From Streptomyces sp. MNU76 (GTDB lineage Bacteria > Actinomycetota > Actinomycetes > Streptomycetales > Streptomycetaceae), in NCBI RefSeq assembly GCF_020982545.1, contig NZ_JAJKLK010000003.1, positions 1,054,001-1,118,000 of the forward strand: a stretch of 64,000 bases of DNA. Reading direction: 5' to 3'. Both the position numbers and the translations under genes were made by a program. The first letter of the stretch is position 1. The number at the start of each line of letters is the position of its first letter. Below the pieces are notes generated by a model. The model was not told the origin of the DNA, did not search any database, and saw only the letters and a list, made by a program, of their open reading frames with translations. Positions 50,619-62,596 of this stretch are shown in pieces.

Positions 50619-51485
50619 TCAGGCGGGGGCGGAGCCCCGGCCCGGGATCAGTGAACCCCGGCGGGGTTCGTCCGGCTGCCAGCCCAGGGCGCGGGAGATA
50701 CCGCGTGCCGCGACCCGCACGGCGGGCGTCAGCACCGGGACCTGGGCGCCGGCCTGGGGCACCACGACCGAGACGGCGGCGACCACGGCTCCACCCGGTC
50801 CGCGCACGGGGGCGGCCACCGACAGCGCGTCCTCGGTGACCTGACGGCTGCTCACCGCCACGCCGGTGCGCCGTACTTCGGCGAGCGCACGGCGCAACCG
50901 GGGCGCGTCCGTGATGGTGTGCGGCGTGAAGGAGGCCAACGGCCCCTCGCAGTAGGTGTCCTGTGAGTCCGCGTCGCTGTGTGCGAGGAGCGCCAGGCCC
51001 ACGCCCGTGGCGTGCAGGGGCCAGCGGGCGCCGACCCGGATGTGGACGCCGACGGCGGAGCGTCCGGAGAGCCACTCGATGTAGACGACCTCGTCCCCGT
51101 CGCGGACCGCGAGCTGGACGTTCTCGTGCGTCGCCTCGTACAGGTCCTCCAGGTACGGCAGCGCGATCTGGCGCAGCGCGAGCCCGCGCGGGGCGAGCGC
51201 CGCGAGTTCCCAGAGGCGGAGTCCCACGTGGTAGATCCCGCAGGCGTCCCGCTCCAGGGCGCCCCACTCGGTGAGGGCGCCCACCAGCCGGTGGGCCGTG
51301 GTGAGGGTCAGGCCGGCCCGGCGGCTGATGTCGGTCAGCGAGAGCGCCGGGTGGTCGTGGTCGAAGGCGGCCAGCACGGCGAGCAGCCGGTCGGGAGCGG
51401 AACGGACGGCCGCCGGGGTGCTTCCCCGCGCGGGCTGCCGGGGCGCGGATCCCGCCGGCGGAAGCGCGTCGGTGGTCATCGGCAT
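50619..51485 (-). CDS. IclR-family transcriptional regulator
   Basis: The product has 288 residues from ATG 51485. The winged HTH is LSLTDISRRAGLTLTTAHRL, followed by the IclR effector domain (ALRQIALPYLEDLYEATHEN, WPLHATGVGLALLAH, VVAAVSVVVPQAG). It starts eight bases after the MarR stop and is probably cotranscribed with it. It may regulate the divergent SDR-amidohydrolase-ligase operon or the serine hydrolase; no operator is obvious. Confidence 0.88.
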   Translation of the reverse strand: MPMTTDALPPAGSAPRQPARGSTPAAVRSAPDRLLAVLAAFDHDHPALSLTDISRRAGLTLTTAHRLVGALTEWGALERDACGIYHVGLRLWELAALAPRGLALRQIALPYLEDLYEATHENVQLAVRDGDEVVYIEWLSGRSAVGVHIRVGARWPLHATGVGLALLAHSDADSQDTYCEGPLASFTPHTITDAPRLRRALAEVRRTGVAVSSRQVTEDALSVAAPVRGPGGAVVAAVSVVVPQAGAQVPVLTPAVRVAARGISRALGWQPDEPRRGSLIPGRGSAPA

Positions 51486-51492
51486 CGTGGTG

Positions 51493-51918
51493 TCACCCCA
51501 GTCCGGCCTCGGCGATCTTCTGCAGCAGTGCGTGGAGCGTCGCGCGCTCGGTGGCGTCGAGGGGCTCCACCAGATCGTCGGAGACGCGCTGTCCGGCCTC
51601 GTCGGTGTCACGGAGGAAGGACCGGCCGTCCTCGGTGAGCACGACGATCCGGCTGCGGCGGTCGTCGGGGGAGGGACGCCGCTCGGCGAAGCCGAGTTTC
51701 TCCAGGTCGTCCACCAGTCCGACGATCGCGCTCGGGTCGTAGCCGAGGGAGGCGCTCAGCTCGCGCTGGAGCGGGCCCGGGGAGGTGGCCAGGAAGCGCA
51801 GCAGCGCGTAGTGCCGCAGCCGGAGGCCGGACTCCTGGAGGGAGGAGTTGAACAGCTGACCGGACCTGAGCCCCAGCCGGTACAGCAGATAGCCGGTGTC
51901 CGCGTGCAGCCCGCGCAT
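51493..51918 (-). CDS. MarR-family transcriptional regulator
   Basis: The product has 141 residues from ATG 51918. The winged HTH is LQRELSASLGYDPSAIVGLV with DRRSRIVVLTEDGRSFL forming the wing. In-frame protein-like sequence continues upstream (RQQTQDAASIDAHEPW) without a start codon, so the true N-terminus may be slightly longer or was lost. It is divergent from the SDR operon and probably binds the TTGACGTCAA site there. Confidence 0.83.
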   Translation of the reverse strand: MRGLHADTGYLLYRLGLRSGQLFNSSLQESGLRLRHYALLRFLATSPGPLQRELSASLGYDPSAIVGLVDDLEKLGFAERRPSPDDRRSRIVVLTEDGRSFLRDTDEAGQRVSDDLVEPLDATERATLHALLQKIAEAGLG

Positions 51919-52074
51919 CCACGGCTCGTGCGCGTCGATCGAGGCGGCGTCCTGCGTCTGCTGGCGGGTGATGGCGAGCTCCCTGGTCCAGGGCCTGTCG
52001 TGCGGGGATCAGGCCTGCGCCCCGGTCGGGGCGGCGCGTACGTACCGCTCCAGCATGACGCAACGCCCGGGGAA

Positions 52075-52102
52075 CAACAACTATTGACGTCAACAACTAT
52101 TG
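52075..52102. promoter_or_regulatory. Probable MarR operator
   Basis: CAACAACTATTG occurs twice (52075-52086 and 52091-52102), and the centre is the perfect palindrome TTGACGTCAA (52084-52093). It lies between the MarR gene and the SDR operon, about 90 bases ahead of the SDR start. Confidence 0.6.
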
Positions 52103-52190
52103 CTCTTAACTTCGATCTCGGCAGCGCACCTCGGCACCGCGGTGCCGCATTTCGACCTCGAAGCCGTTCCGCCACTCGAAGGGATCCCTC

Positions 52191-53108
52191 GTGCCCAGCA
52201 TCGATCTCACCGGCAAGGTCGCCGTCGTCACGGGCAGTGGCCGTGGCCTCGGCCTGGCCTACGCACAGGCCCTCGCCGCCGCCGGCGCCTCCGTCGTCGT
52301 CAACGACATCGACGAGGCCGTGGCCGAGGCGGCCGTGAAGTCCATCACCGAGGCGGGCGGCAAGGCCGTCGCCGAGGTCGTCGCGGTCGGCACGACCGAG
52401 GCCGCCGACCGGCTGGTGGGCCGCGCGGTGGAGGAGTTCGGACGGCTCGACATCCTGGTCACCAACGCGGGCATCCTCCGCGACAAGGTGCTGTGGAAGA
52501 TGTCGGACGACGACTTCGACGCGGTGATCACCACCCACCTCAAGGGCACCTTCACCTGCGCCCGCGCCGCCGCGATCCGTATGCGCGAACAGGGCGAGGG
52601 CGGCTCCCTGATCCTCGTCGGCTCCCCGGCCGGCCAGCGCGGCAACTTCGGCCAGACCAACTACGCCGCCGCCAAGGCCGGCATCGCCGCCTTCGCCCGC
52701 ACCTGGGCGATGGAGCTGGGCCGCGCGAACATCACGGTCAACGCCATCGTGCCGGTCGCCGCCACCGCGATGACCGAGACCATCCCGGTCTTCGCCCCCT
52801 ACGTGGAAGCCCTGCGCGAGGGCAAGCCGTTCCCCGACTTCCTGCGCAAGGGCGAGGGCTTCGGCACCCCCGAGGACTGCGCGGCCCTGGTCCCCTTCCT
52901 CGCCTCCGAGGCGGCACGCGGGGTCACCGGCCAGGCCATCGGCATCGGCGGCGACAAGGTGGCACTCTGGTCCCACCCGCAGGAGATCAAGACGGCGTAC
53001 GCGGACGGCGGCTGGACCCCCGAGGCCCTCGCCGACGTCTGGCCGACCTCGCTGGGCGCCGAGCCGCAGACCGTGGGCATCCCCGCCCCGAAGATTCCGG
53101 AGGCGTGA
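52191..53108 (+). CDS. SDR-family NAD(P) oxidoreductase (MFE-2/FabG-like)
   Basis: The product has 305 residues from GTG 52191. Cofactor motif VVTGSGRGLGLAYAQALAAA, then NAGILRDKVLWKM, catalytic Ser in LVGSPAGQRGN and YAAAK. The NAGILRDK pattern resembles the hydroxyacyl-CoA dehydrogenase domain of multifunctional enzyme 2. It is the first gene of an operon with an amidohydrolase, acyl-CoA ligase and MaoC hydratase, consistent with beta-oxidation-like breakdown of a carboxylic acid. Confidence 0.87.
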   Translation: MPSIDLTGKVAVVTGSGRGLGLAYAQALAAAGASVVVNDIDEAVAEAAVKSITEAGGKAVAEVVAVGTTEAADRLVGRAVEEFGRLDILVTNAGILRDKVLWKMSDDDFDAVITTHLKGTFTCARAAAIRMREQGEGGSLILVGSPAGQRGNFGQTNYAAAKAGIAAFARTWAMELGRANITVNAIVPVAATAMTETIPVFAPYVEALREGKPFPDFLRKGEGFGTPEDCAALVPFLASEAARGVTGQAIGIGGDKVALWSHPQEIKTAYADGGWTPEALADVWPTSLGAEPQTVGIPAPKIPEA

Positions 53109-54007
53109 TGAGCCCCGCCGACCCCGCCATGAACGTGGACGACCTCGTCGCCATCGACGTCCACACCCACGCCGAGGTGTCCTCGAAGAAGGGCACGTCG
53201 TCGCTGGACGACGACCTGCACGACGCCTCCTCCGCGTACTTCAAGGTCGAGGGCAAGCGCAAGCCCACCCTGGAGGAGACGGCCGCCTACTACCGCGAGC
53301 GGAAGATGGCCGCCGTGATCTTCACGGTGGACGCCGAGTCCGCGACCGGCACCGAGCCCGTCCCCAACGAGGAGGTCGCCGAGGCGGCCGCCGCCAACGC
53401 GGACGTGCTGATCCCCTTCGCCTCCATCGACCCCTTCCGCGGCAAGGCGGGCGTCAAGCAGGCCCGCCGACTGGTCGAGGAGTACGGGGTGAAGGGCTTC
53501 AAGTTCCACCCCAGCATCCAGGGCTTCTTCCCCAACGACCGCTCCGTGGCGTACGACCTGTACGAGGTCATCGAGGAGACCGGCACGATCGCCCTCTTCC
53601 ACACCGGGCAGACCGGCATCGGCGCCGGTGTTCCCGGCGGCGGAGGCATCCGGCTGAAGTACTCCAACCCGCTGCACGTGGACGACGTGGCCGCCGACTT
53701 CCCGCACCTCAAGATCATCCTGGCGCACCCGTCCTTCCCCTGGCAGGACGAGGCCCTGGCGGTCGCCACGCACAAGCCGGGCGTGCACATCGACCTGTCC
53801 GGCTGGTCGCCGAAGTACTTCCCGCCGCAGCTGGTGCAGTACGCGAACACCCTGCTCAAGGACAAGGTGCTCTTCGGCTCCGACTACCCCGTCCTCACCC
53901 CCGACCGCTGGCTCGCCGATTTCGAGAAGCTGCCGATCAAGGACGAGGTCAGGCCGAAGATCCTCAAGGAGAACGCCGCCCGACTGCTCGGCCTGACCAA
54001 ACCGTAG
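53108..54007 (+). CDS. Amidohydrolase 2-family metal-dependent hydrolase or decarboxylase
   Basis: The product has 299 residues; ATG 53108 overlaps the SDR stop (TGATG). The TIM-barrel metal ligands are HTH near residue 20 (IDVHTHAEV), the His of GFKFHP, the His of ILAHPSFPW and the final Asp of FGSDYPVLTPDRW. The family contains ACMSD, gamma-resorcylate and salicylate decarboxylases and lactonases. With a ligase and a MaoC hydratase downstream, ring-derived acid breakdown is possible, but the substrate is unknown. Confidence 0.85.
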   Translation: MSPADPAMNVDDLVAIDVHTHAEVSSKKGTSSLDDDLHDASSAYFKVEGKRKPTLEETAAYYRERKMAAVIFTVDAESATGTEPVPNEEVAEAAAANADVLIPFASIDPFRGKAGVKQARRLVEEYGVKGFKFHPSIQGFFPNDRSVAYDLYEVIEETGTIALFHTGQTGIGAGVPGGGGIRLKYSNPLHVDDVAADFPHLKIILAHPSFPWQDEALAVATHKPGVHIDLSGWSPKYFPPQLVQYANTLLKDKVLFGSDYPVLTPDRWLADFEKLPIKDEVRPKILKENAARLLGLTKP

Positions 54008-54056
54008 AGGACGCAGATGGACCTCCCCATGTGCGAAGACGGACAGGGGTACACAC

Positions 54057-55565
54057 ATGCGCAATGAGGGACTGGGTTCGTGGCCCGCCCGCCGGGCCCG
54101 GAAGACCCCGCAGCGCACCGCGCTGATCCACGGCGACACGCGCCTCACCTACGGGGAGCTGTACGAGCGCACCACGCGCCTCGCCCACGCCCTGCGCGCC
54201 GTCGGCGTGCGCCGCGGCGACCGCATCGCCTACCTGGGGCCCAACCACCCCTCGTACCTGGAGACGCTGTTCGCCGCGGGTACCCTCGGCGCGGTCTTCG
54301 TCCCGCTCAACACCCGCCTCGCGGGCCCCGAGATCGCCTACCAGCTGGCGGACTCCGGGGCCAGGGCGCTGGTGTACGGGCCCTCCTTCACCGGGCTCGT
54401 CGCCGGACTGCCGGGCGGCGGGACCGACGTACGGACGTTCGTGGAGATCGGCACCGAGTACGAGGCGCTGCTCGCGGAGGCCGACACCGACCCGATCGAC
54501 CAGCCCGTCGTCGCCGACGACACCTGCATCATCATGTACACCTCGGGGACCACCGGCCGCCCCAAGGGCGCGATGCTCACCCACGGCAACATCATCTGGA
54601 ACGCCGTCAACGTGCTCGTCGACCAGGACGTCATCACCGACGAACGCGCCCTGGTCTCCGCCCCGTTGTTCCACACGGCCGGGCTGAACATGCTCACCCT
54701 GCCCGTGCTGCTCAAGGGCGGCACCTGCGTCCTGGTCGAGGCGTTCGTGCCGGAGACCACCTTCGACCTGATCGAACGGCACCGGATCACCTTCATGTTC
54801 GGCGTGCCCACCATGTTCGACCAGATCGCCCGGCACCCCCGCTGGGCCGGCGCCGACCTGTCGTCGCTCAGGATGCTCTCCTGCGGCGGCTCCCCGGTGC
54901 CGACCCCGCTCATCGCCAGGTTCCAGGAGCGCGGGCTCACCTTCCTCCAGGGCTACGGCATGACGGAGGCCGCCCCCGGCACGCTCTTCCTCGACGCCGA
55001 GCACGCCGTGAGCAAGGCCGGGTCGGCGGGCGTACCGCACTTCTTCAGCGACGTACGGGTCGTCCGCCCCGACATGACCCCGGTCGACGTCGACGAGCCC
55101 GGCGAGGTGGTGGTCCGGGGGCCCCATGTGATGCCCGGCTACTGGGGGCTGCCCGAGGAGACCGCCGCGGTCTTCGCCGACGGGTGGTTCCGCAGCGGGG
55201 ACGCGGCCCGCGTCGACGAGGACGGCTATGTCTTCATCGTCGACCGCATCAAGGACATGATCATCTCCGGGGGCGAGAACATCTACCCCGCCGAGATCGA
55301 GGACCAGCTCCTCGCCCACCCCGACATCGTCGAGTGCGCGGTCATCGGCGTGCCCGACGACAAGTGGGGCGAGGTGCCGCGCGCCGTGGTCGTGCCTCGG
55401 GAGGGCGTCTCGCTGGACGCCGACGATGTGCTGGCGTCGCTCGCCGGGCGGCTGGCCAAATACAAGATCCCGAAGTCGGTCGTCATCGCCGGCGAGCTGC
55501 CGCGGACCGCCTCCGGCAAGTTGCTGAAGGCACGGGTGCGCAAGGCCTTCGGTACCAACTCCTAG
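54057..55565 (+). CDS. Acyl-CoA synthetase (AMP-forming ligase)
   Basis: The product has 502 residues. AMP-binding motif YTSGTTGRPKGAMLTH, then GYGMTEAAPGT, then YxxGD-type WFRSGDAARVDEDGYVF, the hinge DRIKDMIISGGENIYPAEIE and the catalytic Lys motif PRTASGKLLK. It activates a carboxylic acid as its CoA thioester. It sits third in the SDR-amidohydrolase-ligase-MaoC operon. Chain type is not readable from sequence. Confidence 0.92.
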   Translation: MRNEGLGSWPARRARKTPQRTALIHGDTRLTYGELYERTTRLAHALRAVGVRRGDRIAYLGPNHPSYLETLFAAGTLGAVFVPLNTRLAGPEIAYQLADSGARALVYGPSFTGLVAGLPGGGTDVRTFVEIGTEYEALLAEADTDPIDQPVVADDTCIIMYTSGTTGRPKGAMLTHGNIIWNAVNVLVDQDVITDERALVSAPLFHTAGLNMLTLPVLLKGGTCVLVEAFVPETTFDLIERHRITFMFGVPTMFDQIARHPRWAGADLSSLRMLSCGGSPVPTPLIARFQERGLTFLQGYGMTEAAPGTLFLDAEHAVSKAGSAGVPHFFSDVRVVRPDMTPVDVDEPGEVVVRGPHVMPGYWGLPEETAAVFADGWFRSGDAARVDEDGYVFIVDRIKDMIISGGENIYPAEIEDQLLAHPDIVECAVIGVPDDKWGEVPRAVVVPREGVSLDADDVLASLAGRLAKYKIPKSVVIAGELPRTASGKLLKARVRKAFGTNS

Positions 55566-55579
55566 CTAAGGACAGCTAC

Positions 55580-56035
55580 ATGAGCATCACGGTCAACGGT
55601 CTCGACGAACTCAAGAAGCTCGCCGGCAGCGACCTCGGCACCAGCGAGTGGATCGAGGTCACCCAGGAGCGGATCAACACGTTCGCCGACGCGACGGGGG
55701 ACCACCAGTGGATCCACGTCGACGAGGAGAAGGCCAAGGAGGGCCCGTTCGGGGCGCCCATCGCGCACGGTTACCTCACCCTCTCCCTCTTCATCCCGCT
55801 GTTCACCGAACTCCTGGACGTCCAGGGAGTCACCACCAAGGTCAACTACGGCCTGAACAAGGTGCGTTTCCCCTCGCCGGTGAAGGTCGGATCGCGCATC
55901 CGGCTGGTCGCCAAGCTCTCCTCGGTCGAGGACGTCCCGGGTGGCGTCCAGATCACGGTGGACGGCGCGATAGAGATCGACGGCGGCGGGAAGCCCGCCG
56001 CCGTCCTGCAGAGCCTGTCGCGCTTCTACGCCTGA
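55580..56035 (+). CDS. MaoC-family enoyl-CoA hydratase
   Basis: The product has 151 residues, a single hot-dog domain. The hydratase motif is ATGDHQWIHVDEEKA (catalytic Asp and His), followed by PIAHGYLTLSLFIPL. It hydrates an enoyl-CoA to the (R)-3-hydroxyacyl-CoA. It follows the ligase by 14 bases and completes the operon with the SDR as the probable hydroxyacyl dehydrogenase. ATG 55580 is preceded by AAGGA. Confidence 0.9.
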   Translation: MSITVNGLDELKKLAGSDLGTSEWIEVTQERINTFADATGDHQWIHVDEEKAKEGPFGAPIAHGYLTLSLFIPLFTELLDVQGVTTKVNYGLNKVRFPSPVKVGSRIRLVAKLSSVEDVPGGVQITVDGAIEIDGGGKPAAVLQSLSRFYA

Positions 56036-56055
56036 CCGGTCACCGGATCACCCGG

Positions 56056-57747
56056 TCACCCGATCACGTCCACGAACACCGGGTTCGAGTAGAACCACGT
56101 GTCCTCCCACGGGTCGCCGTCGCCCGGCTCGTGGGGGACCGGGCCGTGCGGGTCGACCGCCGCGCCCAGGTAGCCCGTCCCGTTGCGCTTGCCGTCGCTG
56201 CCGCGCAGGCGGAGGTAGAACGACTCGTCGCCCGCCGTGACCGGGACGCGCAGCGTGTACGTGCCCGTGCGACCGCTCACGTCCGTGGTGTGGACGACCT
56301 TGGTGTCGGGGGCCTGCCACGCGTCCCGGTCCGTCACCGGCCCGCGCACCGCGCCCCGGACGACGTCGACGTGGGCCAACTCCGGCAGAATCCCGTGCGG
56401 GTTGGCGCGGGACGCCGTCGTCACCGTCACGTTCAGGGTGAGCCGCTCGCCCCTGCGGACACGCAGCCGGCCGCCCAGGGTGACGCCCCGGCCGTGGTCA
56501 CGGTCGCGCTTGACCCGGACGTCCAGGCCGTCGAGGAGATGGCCGTGGTCGACCCAGACACGGCCCGCGCGCAGCCCCGCCATCACCGAGCGGTAGCCGT
56601 AACGGGTGACACCGACGTGGGTGCGGCTGAACTGGCCGGGCCAGAAGTCGCTGCCGGGCTGCGGGGCGTCGGTGTTCACCGGATCGGGCAGCTTGCCGGT
56701 GTTGTCGAAGTTCTGCCCGGCCGGCCAGTCGCCGTTCTTCCAGGTGTCGAAGACGATCCGGTGGGCGTCGGAGTTGGTGGTGATCGAGAACAGCCTGCCC
56801 TCGGCCAGCATCGCGTCCCAGAGTCCGCCCACGGTCGCCGTCGACCAGTCGAAACCGCCGTACGTGAGGTACGCCTCGGCCGGATAGCCGGGCCAGGACT
56901 GGGCGGAGGGCTTGTTCTCGTACTCCCCGCGGATCGAGTTCGTCCCGCGCCAGCCGGGGATCGCCGCGCCCTGGGCGCCGGGCGCGCCCTCCATGCCGAT
57001 CATGATTTCCGGGGCCGCGTCGCGCCAGTCGCGCATCTCGTGCGGGGAGTCGATGCCCAGCCGCATGGGGTGGTTGGCGAGGACCAGCACATCGTCGACG
57101 TAGCCCGAACGGCGCTGCTGGGCCAGCCACTTGATCGCCTTGACGGCGTGCGCCTCGTTGCGCGCGGTGTCCGCGCCGCCCACGGACCCGTCCGTGTAGC
57201 CCAGCAGCTTGCCGTCGTACGCGCTCTCGAAGCGGGTGAGCAGGTCGACCTCGTGCCGCCCGGGGGTGGTGAAGACCGTGCAGTGCTCGGCGGCCGGGAT
57301 GTACCACTCCAGACCCTGGAAGATCAGCTGGCGGGGGTTCTCCGCACGGGCTCTGAGGATCTCCTCGTGCTCCAGCGCCGCACCGAAGTCGGCGTGCCCG
57401 AAGTTGGAGTGCTCGGTGAACACCATCCAGTCGAGGCCGTACTTCGCGCCCGCCGAGGCCAGCTGGGAGAACGTGTACTTGGCGTCGTGGCTGTAGACGG
57501 TGTGGATGTGGTGGTCGCCGACGAGGTAGGCGAGCCGAGGGTCCTCACCCCCGTACGGGCGGGAGGCGGCGGAGGCCGGAGCCGTCAGGGCACCCGCGGC
57601 GCCCATCGCGAAGGCGGCGCCGAACAGGCCCGCGCCGCGCAGGAGTCCGCGCCGTGACACGCCCTGCGCGTCGAGGTCGGCGGGGGAGACGGACGGATCG
57701 GCCCAGGTGGGCAGTTGCTGCTCGGGTGTGCCGGAGAGGTCGGACAT
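56056..57747 (-). CDS. Tat-exported PHP-domain (CehA/McbA-like) metallohydrolase
   Basis: The product has 563 residues. Twin-arginine signal VSRRGLLRGAGLFGAAF and cleavage near ALTAPASAA. The PHP motif is GDHHIHTVYSHDAKY, with further ligands in EHSNFGHADF, GLEWYIPAAEHC and TNSDAHR. The C-terminal ~150 residues are beta-rich. These enzymes hydrolyse phosphate or carbamate esters outside the cell. It is the last gene of the minus-strand hydrolase operon, 21 bases after the metallophosphoesterase. Confidence 0.87.
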   Translation of the reverse strand: MSDLSGTPEQQLPTWADPSVSPADLDAQGVSRRGLLRGAGLFGAAFAMGAAGALTAPASAASRPYGGEDPRLAYLVGDHHIHTVYSHDAKYTFSQLASAGAKYGLDWMVFTEHSNFGHADFGAALEHEEILRARAENPRQLIFQGLEWYIPAAEHCTVFTTPGRHEVDLLTRFESAYDGKLLGYTDGSVGGADTARNEAHAVKAIKWLAQQRRSGYVDDVLVLANHPMRLGIDSPHEMRDWRDAAPEIMIGMEGAPGAQGAAIPGWRGTNSIRGEYENKPSAQSWPGYPAEAYLTYGGFDWSTATVGGLWDAMLAEGRLFSITTNSDAHRIVFDTWKNGDWPAGQNFDNTGKLPDPVNTDAPQPGSDFWPGQFSRTHVGVTRYGYRSVMAGLRAGRVWVDHGHLLDGLDVRVKRDRDHGRGVTLGGRLRVRRGERLTLNVTVTTASRANPHGILPELAHVDVVRGAVRGPVTDRDAWQAPDTKVVHTTDVSGRTGTYTLRVPVTAGDESFYLRLRGSDGKRNGTGYLGAAVDPHGPVPHEPGDGDPWEDTWFYSNPVFVDVIG

Positions 57748-57768
57748 GGTCTGTGGTTCCTTCGCGTC

Positions 57769-59598
57769 TCAGTGGTTCATGAACGACTTGACGGGCAACG
57801 CCCGTTCGACGACGCGGACGTCACCGAGGCGTCCGTGCAGGATCTGGTCGATCTTCCCGGCGTACTCGTAGCCGCCGAGGATCCAGGGCAGTCCGACCGA
57901 GGTGAGCCCGACGGCGGTGGCCTTCGGGTTGCGCACCACCGGGCAGCCCTGGACGTAGAGGGTGGTGTGCCGGCCGTCGTTGACGACGGCGAGGTGCCAC
58001 CACGTCTCCAGCGGGGTCTCCTGACCCCAGTTGGTGGCGATGCCCTGCTGGTTGAGCGGGCGCACCGCCCACTGCGGCTCCCGGTCGTTCGACAGCGACA
58101 GAGTGGCGAGCGGCTCGTCCGGGTCGTCGGCGGTCCTGCCCGCCGCGCCGCCCGTGCCGGTGCGGCCGAGGATGCCCGCCCAGGCGTGGTTCGAGGGGTT
58201 CCAGTCGGCGGGCAGCCGGTAGAACGCCTCGATGGTGTAACCGTCCCTGAACGTGGCCGAGTTCAGGGGCGCACCGTCGACCGTCCGCAGATACGCGCCC
58301 GTCAGCGGGGGCTTGCCGCCGTGGAACTCCAGGCTGCCGTGGCCGGGCTGGTCCGGGTGGTGGTCGGCGGACCAGGTGAGGGTGCCGCCGCCGACGGTCA
58401 CGAGGGTCAGGTCGTTGCCGCGCCCGGAGCGGTCCGGGACGGTGCCGCCGACCTGCGCGCCGTCCCGCTGCCCGTCGAACCGCCAGTAGGCGACCGTGCC
58501 GGGTATCAGCATCTTCGACACCGGACGCGAGGCCCGCGCCGGCACCGGCGCGAAACCGGCGAACCGCTTCTCGAAGTCGATCTCGACCGTGAACCGGTCG
58601 GCATCGCCGGAGAGTTCGCTCTCCTGCCGCTCCAGTTCGTTGAGCCCCTCGGCCGCCCGGCCCAGGATCCACGGGGAGATCGTCTCCACGTCGATGGTGT
58701 TCCGGTCGAGGTCGAAGCGGTAGAGACGGATCATCGCCGCGCCGCCGAAGTACCGGTTCTGGTAGTTCGTGAGGTGGAGATGGACATCGTTGTCAGCGGC
58801 GTTCCTGCGGGTCGCGCGCGCCGCCGGCCAGTAGTGCCCGTTGAGGGTGAGGAAGATCTGGTCGTGGTCCTTGATCAGCCGGTCCCACAGCTGCTGCCCG
58901 TACGACGAGAGGGAGTCGTCGCCGTCGACGATCTCGTGCGTGGTGAGGACGACCGGAGTCCTCGGGTGGCCGGCCAGGACGTCCTTCGCCCAGGCGAAGC
59001 CCTTCGCGGAGAGCCGCCAGTCCAGCGCGAGCACCATCCACTGCCGGCCCCCCGCCTCGAACAGGTGGAAGGAGTTGTAACCGTCAGGGGAGGCGCCCCC
59101 GAAGGTCGGCCGGCCCGCGAAGCGGTCGGGTCCGAACTCGTCCAGGTACGGGGTCGGCCCCCGCTGGTCGTCGGTGGAGGAGCGTACGTCGTGGTTGCCC
59201 GCGAGGACGCTGTAGCCGACTCCCCTGCGGTCGAGGAGCCGGAAGGCCTCGCCGATCGCCGCGGTCTCCCGCGCGGTGCCGTTCTGGGTGAGGTCCCCGA
59301 GGTGGGACAGGAACACGATGTTCTCCTCCGCACCGTGCTCCAGGAGGTACCGCAGGGACGCCTCGACGGGCGCCTGGTCGATGCTCGGCCCGTCGAACAG
59401 GTACTGCGTGTCGGGCATGACGGCGAGCGTGAAGCGACGGCTCGTGCGATCGGGCTTCCAACGCCCGGGCGCCGCCTGCGCCACGACGGGCAGCGAGGCG
59501 GTCGCCGCGGCGCCCAGCAGGGCCGTCGCGCGCAGGAAGTTACGTCTGCCCGAGCGGGCCTGGGCAGACTCCTGCCCCGGTTCGTGCGAGGTGCACAC
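57769..59598 (-). CDS. Tat-exported metallophosphoesterase with LamG/concanavalin-like domain
   Basis: The product has 609 residues from GTG 59598 (GGAG seven bases upstream). Signal SGRRNFLRATALLGAAA, then the calcineurin-like motifs: AVMPDTQYLF, HLGDLTQNG, AGNHDVRSS, TTHEIVDG and LNGHYW. Residues ~380-609 are a LamG-type beta-sandwich (VAYWRFDGQ, TIEAFYRLPADW, ILGGYEYAGKIDQ) that could bind a glycan. It probably cleaves phosphodiesters of a surface glycan or glycolipid. It lies 25 bases after the beta-galactosidase. Confidence 0.9.
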   Translation of the reverse strand: MCTSHEPGQESAQARSGRRNFLRATALLGAAATASLPVVAQAAPGRWKPDRTSRRFTLAVMPDTQYLFDGPSIDQAPVEASLRYLLEHGAEENIVFLSHLGDLTQNGTARETAAIGEAFRLLDRRGVGYSVLAGNHDVRSSTDDQRGPTPYLDEFGPDRFAGRPTFGGASPDGYNSFHLFEAGGRQWMVLALDWRLSAKGFAWAKDVLAGHPRTPVVLTTHEIVDGDDSLSSYGQQLWDRLIKDHDQIFLTLNGHYWPAARATRRNAADNDVHLHLTNYQNRYFGGAAMIRLYRFDLDRNTIDVETISPWILGRAAEGLNELERQESELSGDADRFTVEIDFEKRFAGFAPVPARASRPVSKMLIPGTVAYWRFDGQRDGAQVGGTVPDRSGRGNDLTLVTVGGGTLTWSADHHPDQPGHGSLEFHGGKPPLTGAYLRTVDGAPLNSATFRDGYTIEAFYRLPADWNPSNHAWAGILGRTGTGGAAGRTADDPDEPLATLSLSNDREPQWAVRPLNQQGIATNWGQETPLETWWHLAVVNDGRHTTLYVQGCPVVRNPKATAVGLTSVGLPWILGGYEYAGKIDQILHGRLGDVRVVERALPVKSFMNH

Positions 59599-59623
59599 AG
59601 TGACTCCGTAAGAGGTTCGTGGT

Positions 59624-62592
<2,969 letters not shown>

Positions 62593-62596
<4 letters not shown>

